Shown here: in pieces, positions 13,871 to 25,517 of the stretch | How positions within the stretch are numbered: position 1 is the first letter of the stretch | Layout: each line of letters opens with the position of its first letter | Source: Ettlia oleoabundans | Lineage: Eukaryota; Chlorophyta; Chlorophyceae; Chlamydomonadales | Assembly (NCBI GenBank): GCA_019693395.1 | Contig: JAAMXP010004092.1 | Span: 1 to 52,800, forward strand | Length of the DNA: 52,800 nucleotides | Reading direction: 5' to 3' | Position numbers and translations under genes: made by a program | Notes under the pieces: model-generated | What the model was told of the DNA's origin: nothing | Seen by the model: the letters and a program-made list of their open reading frames with translations, nothing else | The model's database searches: none

Positions 13871-16060
13871 GTTCGCAGCTTAAGCGCGCAAGACCTCGCA
13901 AAACGTGGGTTGGCACCTGGAGCCAGCTCCTCAGCCGCAGCGCCACTCAGCGCGCCCTCTTGAGTATCATGACAAATTAGTCTCCTGCTGCTTGATTATT
14001 TGAATGTGGCAGAAAGTTTGATTCCCTATCCAGCCATGAGGCAATCAGATTCCTTGGAAGAGCAGTAGTACCGACGACAATACAGAAGGGAAAATGTGCA
14101 CGCATGCTGCTGAGAGTGCCGACATGAATGGCAGCCACCATTGGTGTGCTTGCCTGTGATTGTATGGGTGGCTGTGGCAGCTGTAAAAATGACAAGAATA
14201 TGGGCTGTATATCCTGATTTACGGTGGAACCGAGACTCAAATATGAGATAGCTGAGTTTTTGGACATATGAGCTGCCTTGCCTAACAAGGCAGCAAACCA
14301 GTTCTGGTTGATGTGCTTTCAGGTATAGGTCCAGGCTATGTTGGTCAGCAACACAGCACATGACTGCACAGCACAGGACAGCACAGCACAGCACAGCACA
14401 GCACAGCACAGCACAGCGCAGCCTGTCGCTCCCCAGCTCCACTAAATGCACCCCGCAGTGGTGGCCCGCTGCTCCATGCAAGCGGCAACGCTTTGGTATG
14501 GCAGTGCTGCCCAATGGTCGCAGGTTAAGTGCAACGGCCTAGGAGCGCTACGTTGGTTACAGGTCGGGTTGCTAGACCCTGCACAGGGCAGCAGCAGGCA
14601 GCGCTCATCAGGCATTGTGGTGCCTTGGGGTTAGGGCCTTACCCGAGTAAGGATGCTATGGAGTGCGGGTGTTCCCTGCAAAGCGCTACAGCTCTCCGCT
14701 CTTCAAAAATGTTCTTTGGCTTTTCGGCTTTTGCAGAGGCATGTGGTTGCGATGGCAACTACTGGACTGGCCCGCTGGCAGCAGTAGTAGGAGTCTGTCC
14801 GCCCTGGACTCCTGCGGCATAATCCAATCGGAAGCACCTGAGCCCGCCCCTGCGCTATCCTCAGCTCCCACCACTCCCCTCATCCCTGGGCTTGGATTCA
14901 GCACAGGGGACAGCACAACGCAGGAGCTATCTGACGGCACCCAGGGGGGTACCACAGCTGAGGCGCTACCAGCTGGGGGCTCTGCCGGTTCAAACTGCCT
15001 AGCCTCCTTCCAGAAGCCGTGCCCGCCTGTGAGAACGGCGCTGTGAGTCAGGAGTGCTGCAGGCTGGCATTTCTGAATCGCGCCTGCCTAGACTCCCTAT
15101 GGAGCATTGCTTCCGGATCAAGGCCCACCTTGTGAGCAAATGGCGCCTGACACGTTGCTTTATGGAATGTTTCATGCCGTATCGATCTATCGCGCTATGC
15201 TGTGCTGTGCCGAGCTGTGCCATGCTGTGCTCCACGGCTTGGTTGGTGAGCAGACGCTGCAAGGCCTGCAAGATCGGCACCACCCTGCCTGCCCTCCCCT
15301 TCATGAGCTTGCATCGCCTTTCTTTGCGGTGAAGAGTTCGTCTCGCAGTGCCAAGCTGGAGCGACGGGTGGTACCAGCGGCGGCATCACCAGTGGCTAGG
15401 GTGCACTAGTCTTGTGGGTTGATGATGGCAACGATACTGGCTGCAGCGCTCTCCTCAACACCGTGACTTACCTCTCGTGCGCTGGGAAACTTATTCGTGC
15501 TGTCACCAGCCTGTAGACGAATGGTTCATCCCAACTTTGCATCAGACCCAACTTTAAGGCCCATTCCCCCTGTCCACCCAACTCCTGAATACTGGTTTGC
15601 TGATGAACTTTTCTGGCATCCTTAGGTTGTCCATATGGCATAGCAATGTTTTAGATTCGTAGTAGTCCCAATCAGATGTGAGGCTCCACACAGGTCAGGA
15701 AGATCAGCAAACGAGACCGCCCGCGGCGGGTGTGCCGTGCCGCCTGAGCGCCCCAATGGATATGCAGCATGTGAAGGTACTGGTATCTCTATCGCATGAA
15801 AATGAGTCCAACTCCAGGCCGGCTGACGCTGAGCGTGCTCGAGCGCAACACCGTGCTGGGCGTGGTCTGCAAGGCAAGACACAAACGGGGGAGACAGCCG
15901 GACCTCTCGAGATTTCCCACATGGTGGCATGCGTCGCAGATACCGTTGTCTTGAAAACCAAAGTTCCGAACATTCCGATAGCCTTTCGGCGACCAGCTTG
16001 ACGGCAGTTGGAGTGCCAAGACTCCCGTAGCCGACCTCTCTCCACCCCGCAGCGAGCACC
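13871..16060. other. Unresolved 2.2 kb intergenic region
   Basis: Between two head-to-head genes. It contains several short ORFs, for example 14663-15046 (plus), which ends at a good GT donor (GTGAGT near 15042), and a possible exon start after TGCTGCAG near 15062, but I could not chain them into a phase-consistent gene, nor recognise a family. The pentanucleotide array at 14366-14419 and a diverged complementary stretch at about 15197-15232 lie within it. A lineage-specific gene or a noncoding transcript remains possible. Confidence 0.4.
14366..14419. repeat. GCACA pentanucleotide tandem repeat
   Basis: About ten copies of the 5-bp unit GCACA, with one early variant (ggaca) and a variant at the end (gcgca). 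A shorter array of the complementary unit (TGTGC-like, TGCTGTGCTGTGC...) lies 0.8 kb downstream at about 15197-15232, so the two could pair as an imperfect inverted repeat. Confidence 0.85.
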
Positions 16061-17644
16061 ATGAGCACTAACGATATGACAAAAACCAACAGCAACAGCT
16101 TTACGGCGCGAGGCACCCGCTGGCTGGCGCTACAGCTGCGACTCATGTCAGTGCTTCAGCTTTTGGCCGGCGGCGGTTATATCGCGGTCGCCGTGGTACT
16201 ACAGTTCCCACCGGGAGACCCTCTGACGCTGTGAGTGTGCCGCCGGCAGCCCCCGGTGACCTGAGAGACAGGCGGTGCGCGGTGTGGAGCGGCTGTTGTT
16301 GCCCGCTTTTGCCTGCGAAGATTTGCACTTGACCCTGGCACGCATATATAATCAACCTCACCGATACTTGCAGGGGTCTATGGGCCATCGGCTGCCTGGC
16401 CATTCTCACGGCCATCTGCGGCTGCCTTGGCGGCTGCCGTGTGCGCTGCTGCCTGGGAGTGTATGTTACTTTGGCGGTGTTGGCGCTGGCGGCTCAACTG
16501 GGCTTGGTTCTCTACCTCTTCATTGCACCCGACCACGCTGAGGAACAGCTGGCCACCTACCAACGCACCAAGGGAGGCCAGATCAAGTGAGGCGTTGTGT
16601 GCTTTACAGCATGTGACACGCTAGCGCTGGTGGGGCCACATGCTTTGCCTGCCCAAAAAGGCAAGAAGAACGGTGCAACCATTGCTCGTGTTGCTCTGCA
16701 ACTGTTACCCGCCTGTGTCTTGGTAGATGCAGCTATAGGGGTGCATTTTTCTCTGTCCCGCCGCTCTATCCTCCCTCCCCAGCTCCCCAGTAGGCTTTTC
16801 CCAGTCACCCACTCACCCCTTTCCTGCCCCTGTGTTCCCATGCAGGGACAACCTGCACCAGATCATCATCATTGGTCGCTGGGTGCTCCTGGGCCTGCTG
16901 GGCGCCCAGGTGTTGGCCATTGGGCTGGCCTCCTGCTTGCGCTGCTGCACCCGTCATCGTTCATACGAGGAGTTTCAGGAGGATGAACAGGCGCAGTATG
17001 AAGCAAGGCGTGGTACTGCGGCCGACCAGCTGGAGCAGTTGCGTGCCAAGCTTGGGCTGGCAGGGGATGTGGCAGCAAGCCCAGGCCCAGCAGGGGCAGG
17101 GGTCAAGGGCCAGGTCATCAATATCCACGCTCTGTCGGGGTTGGCGGCGGAGCAGCTGGTGGCGCAGCAGCAGCAGCAGCAGCAGCACACCATGCGCAGC
17201 AGCCTGTTTCAACGCCGCCAGGAGAGCGATGAGGGCAAGCTGGAGGCGGAAATGGAGGCGGGCAAGATCTCATCCAGGTGCGGGGGGGCCGCCTGCCACC
17301 CTAATGGACTTGTTGAGGCTGGGGTGTGCAGGGTTATGAGCAAGAGGGCTTTGCTGGAAGCCACCCATAAACATGCTGTGTTCAGTGAGTTGGTGGACAT
17401 TGAACATGCCCGAGAGCCATGTTCTCGACAGCCATGCATGCCATCAACCTGATGGTGTTCCCTGTTCTACTCAGCAGCTTCCCAAACCTGCTTCTGCAGG
17501 GTGGCTACTGACAACGACTTGTCGACCAACGCATGGGAGGCAATGCCAGCGCAACCCAGTCCTACTTCTGCCTGGCCTCAGGCCTCCACGCCCTCGACAC
17601 AGCGCAGCTTCAAGCCCAGTTGGTGCAGGGCTGGTAAGCAGTAG
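16061..17644 (+). CDS. Tetraspanin-like four-helix membrane protein
   Basis: Exons 16061-16230, 16374-16586, 16846-17277 and 17500-17644 join in phase to 319 residues. Four hydrophobic helices are visible: about residues 28-48 (LRLMSVLQLLAGGGYIAVAV), 57-76 (LGLWAIGCLAILTAICGC), 83-105 (GVYVTLAVLALAAQLGLVLY) and 134-156 (GRWVLLGLLGAQVLAIGL). Cys pairs sit at the membrane borders (GCLGGCRVRCC; CLRCC), as expected for palmitoylated tetraspanins. The loop between helices 3 and 4 is only ~25 residues, much shorter than in animal tetraspanins and closer to plant TOM2A-like members. The ~160-residue C-terminal tail is cytosolic by prediction, with a coiled-coil-like segment (EEFQEDEQAQYEARR) and a poly-Gln run (QQQQQQQ, encoded at about 17167-17190). 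Exon 1 is just under 60 codons before a stop in the unspliced frame. The call as tetraspanin is by topology rather than a diagnostic CCG motif. Confidence 0.65.
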
Positions 17645-18392
17645 ACACAGTAGCCTATCTGTCACCTGTAGGTCTTGCAGGCCAGCATGCCGGGTTGTTT
17701 ATATGCCAGTGGGCAGCCCTTTGCAGTCTCAGGCTTGCTGGTGCGTCCTCATATAGCAGCAGCCCTTTATGAGCCAATCCCTGCATTTCTTCATGAAAGT
17801 CGTTGGTATCTTCCTTCTCGTGAATGTTGTGCAAAAGTACTGGTTACGCCCCTTAAATTTGTGGCACCTTGCCCTTTCTTTCATGGTATTGTGTCTGAAA
17901 GGGTTTGCAAGTGCTGCGTGCAATAATATCAGATCAAAGTATTGCACAGCCCTGCTTTATTTTGAGATACAGTGCTTGCCTTCGCGGGTATTCAGCTCTT
18001 ACAACAAAATTGTGTTGAAAAGTACCGAGCATGAACCATCACCGGGAAAGGATTGCGGCAGGGTGCCGAAGCCGCTAGCGAGGGCGATGTAGAGGGCGCG
18101 CAGGTCATTTGCAGGGAAACGGAAGCAAGCTGAAAGGACAAGAGCGGAGATGAACAGCTATGGCAATACGAAATTTGGTAAAAGCGACTACAAACACAGG
18201 GTGGGCGGGGTACATCAGTGCTGGTTGAAAGCGTTGGCATCTGCATTGTGATGCATTTGCAATACTGCGAGGCAGCATCAACAAGTGGCCGGAGCACAAA
18301 CTGTCGGTGGCTGAGTGCCAGCCTCTGGCATGGCCATGAGTCAGCTGGTCAGCGTCATCATACGGAGCTTGCGGAGCATGCTGTCCTGGTGC
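17645..18392. other. Convergent 3' intergenic region
   Basis: About 750 bp between the stops of the tetraspanin-like gene and the INSIG-like gene. It is visibly more AT-rich than the coding sequence, as expected for 3' UTRs. A minus-strand TGTAA (TTACA at 17999-18003) could be the poly(A) signal of the INSIG-like gene. No coding exon seen. Confidence 0.5.
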
Positions 18393-19628
18393 TCATGAGG
18401 TCTTCTTCAGGTAGCGGGTCAGCTGTGCAACTGCGGGTGTGTAGGCAAAGTAGCACCACGGCACCCAGCTGGGGATGCCAGAGTGCGGGATCTCTGTGAA
18501 TAAGTTGGCCCCAGGGTAGTGCCACAGCTGCAGAATGTGCATCAGCATCAACTGCAACAGGCCAGTGGGATTTCAAGAGCATGTCACAAGTCAGGGGCCC
18601 TGGCGTGGAGCCTGCAATCTATGTGCTAGAAGCCGATTGATGGGCCACTTAGCGTCAAAGTCCAAGCCAGCCTAAGCCAACCAGGCTCATTGCAGGCTCA
18701 CCTCGCTTGCAGGGCAGACCAGCGCGCAAAGGAATGCCAACGCCAAGCCCTGCTTGGTGTTGTCAAAAAGCATGTAGTTGACAGCAGCGCAGCCTGCCAA
18801 CGCCCATGAAATCTGGTCAGCGGGCATGCCGTTCTCGTACAGCATGCTGGACACGGCCAGTATCGTTGCCAATGCGCTGCAGCACCCAAGGCACGGCATA
18901 AGCACCAGGTTGGCACCATAGCCAGTGGTAACCAAAAAACGCGGTATTATGGTGCAGTGACAGCTCTCCAGGCAGCAGGAACCGAGGTTGCATCACCGCT
19001 AACTGCCCCTCGCCCCGCTCACCCAAATGACAGGCACATTGTGCCCAAGTTGCAGCGGCGGTAGGCAGCCTCGGTGGCTTCGTCGCCCGCCTCTAGCACC
19101 CAGCTGTCGGCCGCAAAGCAGAGGCCACCCAGAACCAGGTAGTAGGCTGCAGGTGGGGCATTGTATGGAAAGGAGCAGACAAATTTCCCAGCCCATTTGG
19201 TAGCCAGCTTGAGGCGTGCCAGGAACATTCACAAGCAGAGCATACTAGCATACGAAGCTCTATTCATGTACCACAATCCCACAGCACTTGCCTGCAAGCA
19301 GAGGTGGCACCACCGCCGACGTGTGCAGGCCGCCGTGCAGCAGCGGCAGCTTGTCATAGATCAGCACTTGCACGCGACTGTGGATGCCGTCTAGGTACGT
19401 GCCAATTGAAGCGCCTGTGAGTGCCAGAGTAGCGCCAATGGCGATCGCATCGCCGTTGCTGCTGGGTGCCTCCTTGCTCTTGGGTTGGGGGGCAGAGGTG
19501 GGGGGCGGCAGACGCGTGGACGCTGCCCGCACTGCCAGTGCTGCCGCCTGTCGCCGTGCCGCTGGGTGGGCGGGCAGCGCACGAAGGCCGGCAGGGACGC
19601 GAGCGAGAACTGTTGAACTAGCCATCAT
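18393..19628 (-). CDS. Plastid-targeted INSIG-like membrane protein
   Basis: Four exons, 19628-19292, 19146-19023, 18876-18702 and 18551-18393, encode 264 residues in phase. The first ~50 residues are Ala/Arg/Ser-rich and acid-poor (MMASSTVLARVPAGLRALPA...), typical of a chloroplast transit peptide. After it come five to six hydrophobic segments: IAIGATLALTGASIGTYLDG, AYYLVLGGLCFAADSW, ALATILAVSSMLY, WALAGCAAVNYMLF, GLALAFLCALVCPASELML and WVPWCYFAYTPAVAQLTRYL. The distribution and the late PSWVPWCYF...AVAQLTRYL block resemble plant proteins annotated with an INSIG domain. Animal INSIGs are ER sterol sensors; the plant relatives have no established role that I can state. Intron 1 has a strong GC donor (GCAAGT). 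Two adjacent ATGs (19628 and 19625) are possible starts. It is head-to-head with the coiled-coil gene at 20254. Confidence 0.6.
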
Positions 19629-20253
19629 GCTGCTGCTGCTGCTGTTGCGCTGGAAGCGGCGCGCGGCGGTGGCAGTAACAACGCGACGGCGCAACAGCTT
19701 AGATGAAGCGCGGGAGGGCAACTGAGAGCTTGTAAGAAGCGGGCAATGCCGAGTGTCAAGCTGAGGGCTCCCATGCAACCACTGCTGGGGATGAGGATCC
19801 CGCTGCAGTACAACAAGTACCTGGTACACGCAACTTACAACTTGCTTCTCGGTTACTGATCGGATGTTAGTCGAATGGTACTGACATTTGCTGGCGATTG
19901 GAGCCTAGGCGCCAAGCAAATGGCTCGCGGATATTCCCAACCAACTGCAGCGCCCGCACTTGACGACTGCCAGCAGGCGCAACAAAGCCGAGCATCTGTT
20001 TTCTCCCGACTGGGCCCCTCATCTAATGTTTGCGACGTGCCACTCAACGATGGGAGCGCCGAGCGCCGGCAAACTGCCGCCAGCGGCTCAACTAGTGGTG
20101 CACGTGCACGGTGGGTTTGTATGGTTTGGATATATGTGCAACCATTTTCTTCCGATTCCTTGAATCTTCACTGGCTGGCAGGTAAACCGAACCGCCAATA
20201 GGAGCTGCCTTTGGCGCTGTTTCTGCAGGAATGCATCGTATGCATGCTTGGCC
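19629..20253. promoter_or_regulatory. Divergent intergenic region (INSIG-like / coiled-coil gene)
   Basis: About 625 bp between two start codons on opposite strands, so it must carry both promoters and 5' UTRs. No recognised core element apart from an AT-rich stretch (ggatatatgtgc) near 20128. No coding signal that forms a splice-consistent exon. Confidence 0.35.
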
Positions 20254-21221
20254 ATGCAGCTCAGACATGTCGCTAGCGGGGACACGGCACGTGCGTCAGT
20301 AGCCCCATTGGTACCAGCATCTGCACCTGGTTGCAAGCCAAGACTGGCGCTGGGTCACCCCCTCTTCGCTCGTGCCCTTCATCCCAGCCAACAAGCCAGC
20401 AAGTTTCCAAGCAGGAGCCAAAGCGGCAGCACCAGGAAGAGCAGCTGTGGGGGCAGAGGCCGACAGCCAGCAGCAGCTGAGCAGCTGCAGCACTCACGAA
20501 CAGGCAGCAAAGACAGCAGTGAGGGTGTTGATGACGCCACCTACAGCCAACCCGCCTGCAGCACTGAGTTGGAGGAGAAGGTGAAGCAGCTGCAAGCTGA
20601 GCGTGCGTCGCACCTGGAAATGCTTGAACAAATGCTCCACCAAACTCAGGCACTAATGCAGGAGAAGCAGCGACTCCACGCGGCAGCTGTGACACTGGCC
20701 AGCCAGAACGCACATCTGGAGGAGAGGCTGGATTACTTGCTGATGCAGGAGGAGGAGCAGGATGTGAGCTGAGTGGGGGTGAACAGAGCACAGGCAGAGT
20801 CGCTGTTTTTACTTTAGCCAGCCTGGTTTGAAGCTGTGGTAGGATTGAAGCTCCAAGTCCGGCCCATGTCACATGCAGCAGGACCAATCTTGTTTGGTAA
20901 TGATCGCGTAAAGATGCTGAGCCCCTGTCTGGCCCACATTACTTGTGCCAACCCCGACCTGACCTTCAGGAATGGGATACACATGAGGAAGACAACGACA
21001 TAGCAATCTGCGACGCCGGCAGCAGCTGCAGCAGCGGTTGCCAACCAGGCACGCCTAGCGCCGCGTATCCACAGGGACAGCCGGTAGAACTGCAGGGCCG
21101 TTCAATGCCTGCATCGATAGAGCAGCAACCGCAGGTGGTACAGGTGCAGCAAGGAGGGCAGCAGAAGCAGTTGCAAGGTGTAGGTGATATGAACTGCTTC
21201 GTTTGCCTCCTGCGCTCGTGA
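20254..21221 (+). CDS. Coiled-coil protein of unknown function
   Basis: Exon 20254-20763 followed by exon 20970-21221 (GT donor GTGAGC, acceptor TTCAG) gives 253 residues in phase. Without splicing the frame would stop eight bases after the donor. The N-terminal ~90 residues are basic and rich in Ala, Ser and Pro (RHVASGDTARASVAPLVPA), possibly a plastid or mitochondrial targeting region followed by a disordered linker. Residues ~107-168 form a clear coiled coil (ELEEKVKQLQAERASHLEML; EERLDYLLMQEEEQ). Exon 2 starts acidic (EWDTHEEDND), is then Gln-rich (QQPQVVQVQQGGQQKQLQ), and ends with a hydrophobic Cys pair (NCFVCLLRS). I recognise no family. The start codon is the first ATG in frame; a TTG two codons upstream is not used in nuclear genes. 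Confidence 0.6.
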
Positions 21222-22155
21222 GCTCCTGGAAGCAGTTGTTGCCACCTTTCCCTCCATCGCAGCAATTAGTGTCCAGCAATTCAAGCACCGCAAACAACAC
21301 GGCTGACAATAGCATTCCCATTCAAATATCACCAGCTGGTGGGAAAGTAACAGCGCTGCGCACAATGGCGCAACAACAGTCAAATTTGTAGGAAGTAACA
21401 GGCAAGCAGATTGAGAAGGAAGCAGGTCGTGAAATATAACAAGAAAAGGCATGTGAAGCAACTGAAATGCAAGGCCAACATGAGAGAATAGGAAAGCCTG
21501 GTTGTTGATCGGTTCATCTGGGGCAGCCTGCAAGCAGGACGGAAACTGATGTGCAAGGCTCTTGGGGTGAAAAATGGTCAGCTGTGTTGCATGCTTGTGA
21601 GCTCTGGCGAATGCAGAGGGAATGTTTGAGGTAAGACGATGGATTGTACATTATGCAACTAGCACTGCGGTAGTATAATGTGGGACATGCCTTTCCAAAG
21701 GCGGCCATGGTTGCGGCACGCCTGGCTATGTTTGCCCCTGGGTGTGTGCTTTCCGCCGTCCGGAAGTGTATACCTATCTCCGTGATACCACCCTTCGACT
21801 GACACTAGCGTCGTAAGGACTCGGCCACCGGCGGGTGCATGTGGTGCGGGCGGCGCAAATGCAGGCATGCATCAAGCTGGGTCACACAGCGCCCAGATGC
21901 CAAGGCGGGACATGCACTGATCAGGCTGCTTCAAGCGATGCACGGACCTGCCCGAGGCAGACGTGCTGAGGCTGTTGAAGCCAGACCAAAATGCCGAATG
22001 GGGCAGATACATGACAAGGACTCATCGAGCCGCCCTTTTGCCTGCCCCTTCACAGACACACAACCCGTTCTCATGCACCACCCGGGCAGCCAGCCCTGGC
22101 AGACAATCACCTGCTGTCACCAATGCCATCAACAGCGCCAGCGCCAGCGCAGCAG
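21222..22155. other. Convergent 3' intergenic region
   Basis: 0.93 kb between the stop of the coiled-coil gene and the stop of the cyclophilin-SYF2 gene, expected to be mostly 3' UTR. ORFs across it have no splice-consistent structure or family resemblance. No gene seen. Confidence 0.45.
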
Positions 22156-25100
22156 CTACTTGTGATCTGGTAATGCCGTGCCGCGCTCCAGGTTTGCCTT
22201 GATCTCCGCTGTGTGCGTGCCAAACGCGCGTTCGATCTTCTTGTTGAAGTGCGCGTTGCGGTCATTAATGTAGTCCACGTCCTTGTCCTCACGGAAGCCG
22301 CGCCGACGACTGAAAGACTTGCCCTGCCTGCAGCAAGAATAGATGTGGGGTTTATGAGGCGGTCATCAGTCACCATGGGTCTGTCAGTCGGATATGCGTG
22401 TGCACCAAATAGCTAGGGAAGGAGGGAGGAGGGAGCGGAGGTAAGAGAGGAGTAGGGTGAGAGGCACTTCAGCAACACAGCCAAACAATTTGTCACATAA
22501 GGCGATACACACTGTCAGCGGTGCCTCTAGAGTGTCCAGCCAGCTCTACAGCCAAGCAAGTCCTGCACCAGTGTTGCTCACAACTGCCTCCTGCCCCTCC
22601 CCAGCAGGCAGGCTGCTCCAATCCACCAAAGGCTTGCCAGGAGGCGACATGGCACCCAGGGCAGCAAAGGAAGAGGCACGCTTCCAACGCGCAAGATCAC
22701 AAAGAAACAGATGGTAAGACAGCGACCCTCACCGCTCATTAAGCTCCGCCACCATTCGATCAAGCCCCGCCTCTGACACCCGCCCTGCCGAGCCATACAG
22801 CAGGCTGTCGGCGGTACGATAGAACTCGGGATCAGCAGCCTGGAACAAGAAGCAGAGGCACGTACAAGAATGGGCGGCAGGCTAATGAAGCCGCTGGGTT
22901 GGGCTGCACCAACGGGGTGCGGAATGTGAGTGGCCGCTGTTGGCCCGAAACACCCCTGGCATTCAGATGCCTGGTTTGCGGAGAGAAAAGGCAGCCGCGG
23001 GTGCAGCATGCAGATGGTACCATGCAGCCCCCCGCCTCCATTGAACCCAACGCTACCTTTGCAGCCTCGTACTCGCTGCGATCAGGCTTGATCTTCTCGG
23101 TGCGCTTTTCGTATGCTGCAGCAAGCGTGGCCTGGTTAAACTGCTCCCTGCACCAGACAGGCGGGCAGATCAGAGAATGCGCAGGCACACTGTCAACAAT
23201 AGACATGTGTTGCCGGGGTGACAGGAACGTCAAAGTGCAGGCAGCAACCACATGGCGCCTACTGTACAATACAGCCACTGACCCAGCCACCCAGATTACA
23301 CTCGCACAAGGCCCTGTACCCTTTCAATCACAGTACCACCCAGCGCGCTGGCCGCAGCCCAAGCAAGGGCGCCTCACCAGCCCTGTGGCGCCGCCTTTTT
23401 CTCCTTCTTCTTGTACAGTGCCTCTGCCGTCTCCGCAGTATCCAAGCGATACGCCTGGCTGGCATCCAGACCAAGCCGCTTCAACTCCTCCTCCTGCACC
23501 CGCCTCAAGCCAACCGCAAGCGCAAGCGCAACCAAGGTGCACCGATGTGCTTGTAGATGCGATACTGTGTAAAGGGCAGCTTGCTATGACCTCTGGCATA
23601 AAGACCTCATGACAACCAACAGGCCTTGGGTAGCTTGGCAGCGGGCACAAAGGGCGAGCCCTTTCACACAAGCCCCTTGTGTATGTGTCATGCCCTGCCT
23701 GTCACACAAGCGGCGCCACATGCCCCTCAACACCCTTTGTTGGGGCCTGTGCCGCCCAATCACACCCCACCCCATGCCCACCTTGCGTTTCTGCTTTTCC
23801 TCAAACCACTTGCGTTTGGAGCCCTGGCGATCGCCGCTGCCGTCACCCCCTGCTGCATCCGCTTTGCTTGCCGCCTGCTTCCGCTTCTCCGCCACCACCG
23901 CATGCTCGTTGGCCTTGCGCGCCGCCTTCATGCGCTGCTGCAGCTCCCACAGCTTCTTCTGCCGCGGGTTCATACCGGCAGTGGGGTCCACAAACCCATC
24001 AACTCTGCCTTCCCCATCCTCCCCATCCCCCTCATCATCACCTGCCACTGCTGCTGGGGGCGCCGCACCACCCTGGGGTCGCGACTGTGCTGCTGCAACC
24101 GCCACTGCTGCCGTTGCCTTGCGCGCCTCCTCCTCCGTGCGCTCCTTCTCCTCAAGCTCCCGCAACTCATCCTGCGCTGTCTTAAAGGGCATCGCTGCTT
24201 TGCTGCCGCCATTGCCCTCCCCCTTGAGGGCCATAAGCCGTGCCCGCGCCTCTGCGTCCACATCAACAAACACAGGATCCTGCTTGGCAGCAGCAGCCTC
24301 TTCACGCTGCTTCAAAATCTTGGCCATGATCTGCCGCTTGCTGGGCAGCTGCAGTGGTGCAACACAGGAGCATGTGACAGCTAAGCATGGGCGAGGATGG
24401 TTGGCAAAGCGAAAACACAACAGCAGCATATGGCAGCGCCGGGCTGGCCTGCTTGCTGGCTGTTCGACTTTCCCTGAGGGGCCCACAGCCTCCTGCCAGG
24501 CTCTTTACCTCGCCGCAGTCTGCAATGTATATTTTCTGCGAGGTGCGGCCGCTACGTGAGCCAAGCGACTCCATACGCCGCACCACCGCCATGCCCTCAG
24601 TCACCCGCCCAAACACCACATGCTTGCCATCTGCAGGGGAACAGAAGGTGAAGTACATGTAGCTGGCCGCAATGCTGGCCGTTGAGCACGGTAGAAAGGC
24701 GTATAAGCAGGCACCTAGCGTGCAACTTACGCTGCAAAAACAAAAGGTGGAAATTACATGTCAAGCATAGCTTCGCAACAGGCAGCAAACGGCCTACCTA
24801 GCCAGGGGCAGGGGGCTGTGGTGAGGAAGAACTGGCTACCATTGGTGCCAGGCCCTGCATTGGCCATCGATAAAGTGCCAGGCTCGGTGTGCTTAAGCGC
24901 AAAGGATTCATCCGCAAATGTGCCGCCATAAATTGACTCGCCGCCAGTGCCGTCACCACACTCAAAATCGCCGCCCTGGCACCTGCGGCAGGGCAGGTGC
25001 CAGAGGAATGGAGAGGGACGGTGAGGAGGAGCATTGCCTTGCAGAAGCTGAGCAGCCGCCGCACAAAGGCACATGAAGGCAGGCAGGCACGGAGGCACGC

Positions 25101-25517
25101 TGTTCCTACATGAAGTCGGGGATGCATCTGTGGAACAGGGAGCCCTTGTAGTGGAGGGGCTTGCCGCACTGCCCCTCGCCCGCCTCGCCGGTGCACAGCT
25201 GCCTGCACACAGCGGGCCGCCGCAAAGAGCTGAGCGGGACCTTGCGCATGGGTGGACGTGCGTGAACTCAGAGGAACCTTGCGCATGGGTGGACGTGCGT
25301 GAGTGTAGAAGCCTCTGTACGCCACGCTGTGTGCCGCAGCAGCGCCATCACCGCGCAGAATCAAGCACTGGGCGGCTTACCTGAAGTTTTCTGCTGTTTT
25401 GGGCACTACATCGGCAAACAAAGTCATCACGATGCGTCCTGCCTCCTCCCCAGCTATGGAGATGTCGAAAAACACCCGAGGGTTGTCCAAATCATCTTTG
25501 CTGGCCATGTTGCTCAT
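22156..25517 (-). CDS. Cyclophilin-SYF2 fusion: peptidyl-prolyl isomerase joined to an NTC-associated splicing factor
   Basis: Nine exons, 25517-25381, 25202-25110, 24982-24798, 24630-24509, 24348-23782, 23493-23378, 23147-23057, 22839-22733 and 22327-22156, join in phase to 529 residues. Residues 1-180 are a complete single-domain cyclophilin: VFFDISIAG, the catalytic-Arg segment [34 protein letters not shown] and the last strand IYIADCGE. The following exon reads straight on ([17 protein letters not shown]) through an acidic, Ala-rich linker into a SYF2/p29 domain: [75 protein letters not shown] and [12 protein letters not shown]2 is a component linked to the Prp19 complex in the spliceosome; several cyclophilins are also spliceosomal, so the fusion makes sense. 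A second in-frame ATG three codons on (25508) is possible. Two separate genes are unlikely because the exon at 24348 has no stop before the SYF2 part and its phase fits. It shares a 384 bp promoter region with LSM2. Confidence 0.88.
25239..25302. repeat. 27-bp direct repeat in intron 1 of the cyclophilin-SYF2 gene
   Basis: The sequence beginning ACCTTGCGCATGGGTGGA occurs at 25239-25265 and again at 25276-25302, offset 37 bp and identical over 27 bp. It lies wholly within an intron. A recent tandem duplication is the simplest reading. Confidence 0.8.

Noticed and set aside
14026..14514. Minus-strand ORF with a Cys-Cys-Ala-Val-Leu repeat
   Set aside because: It is the translation of the GCACA pentanucleotide array; no splice structure or family.
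15622..16146. 174-residue minus-strand ORF
   Set aside because: Antisense to exon 1 and promoter of the tetraspanin-like gene; no domain and no neighbouring exons.
23609..24559. 316-residue plus-strand ORF
   Set aside because: Shadow of the long exon of the cyclophilin-SYF2 gene; composition is Ser/Cys/His-rich, typical of an antisense frame.
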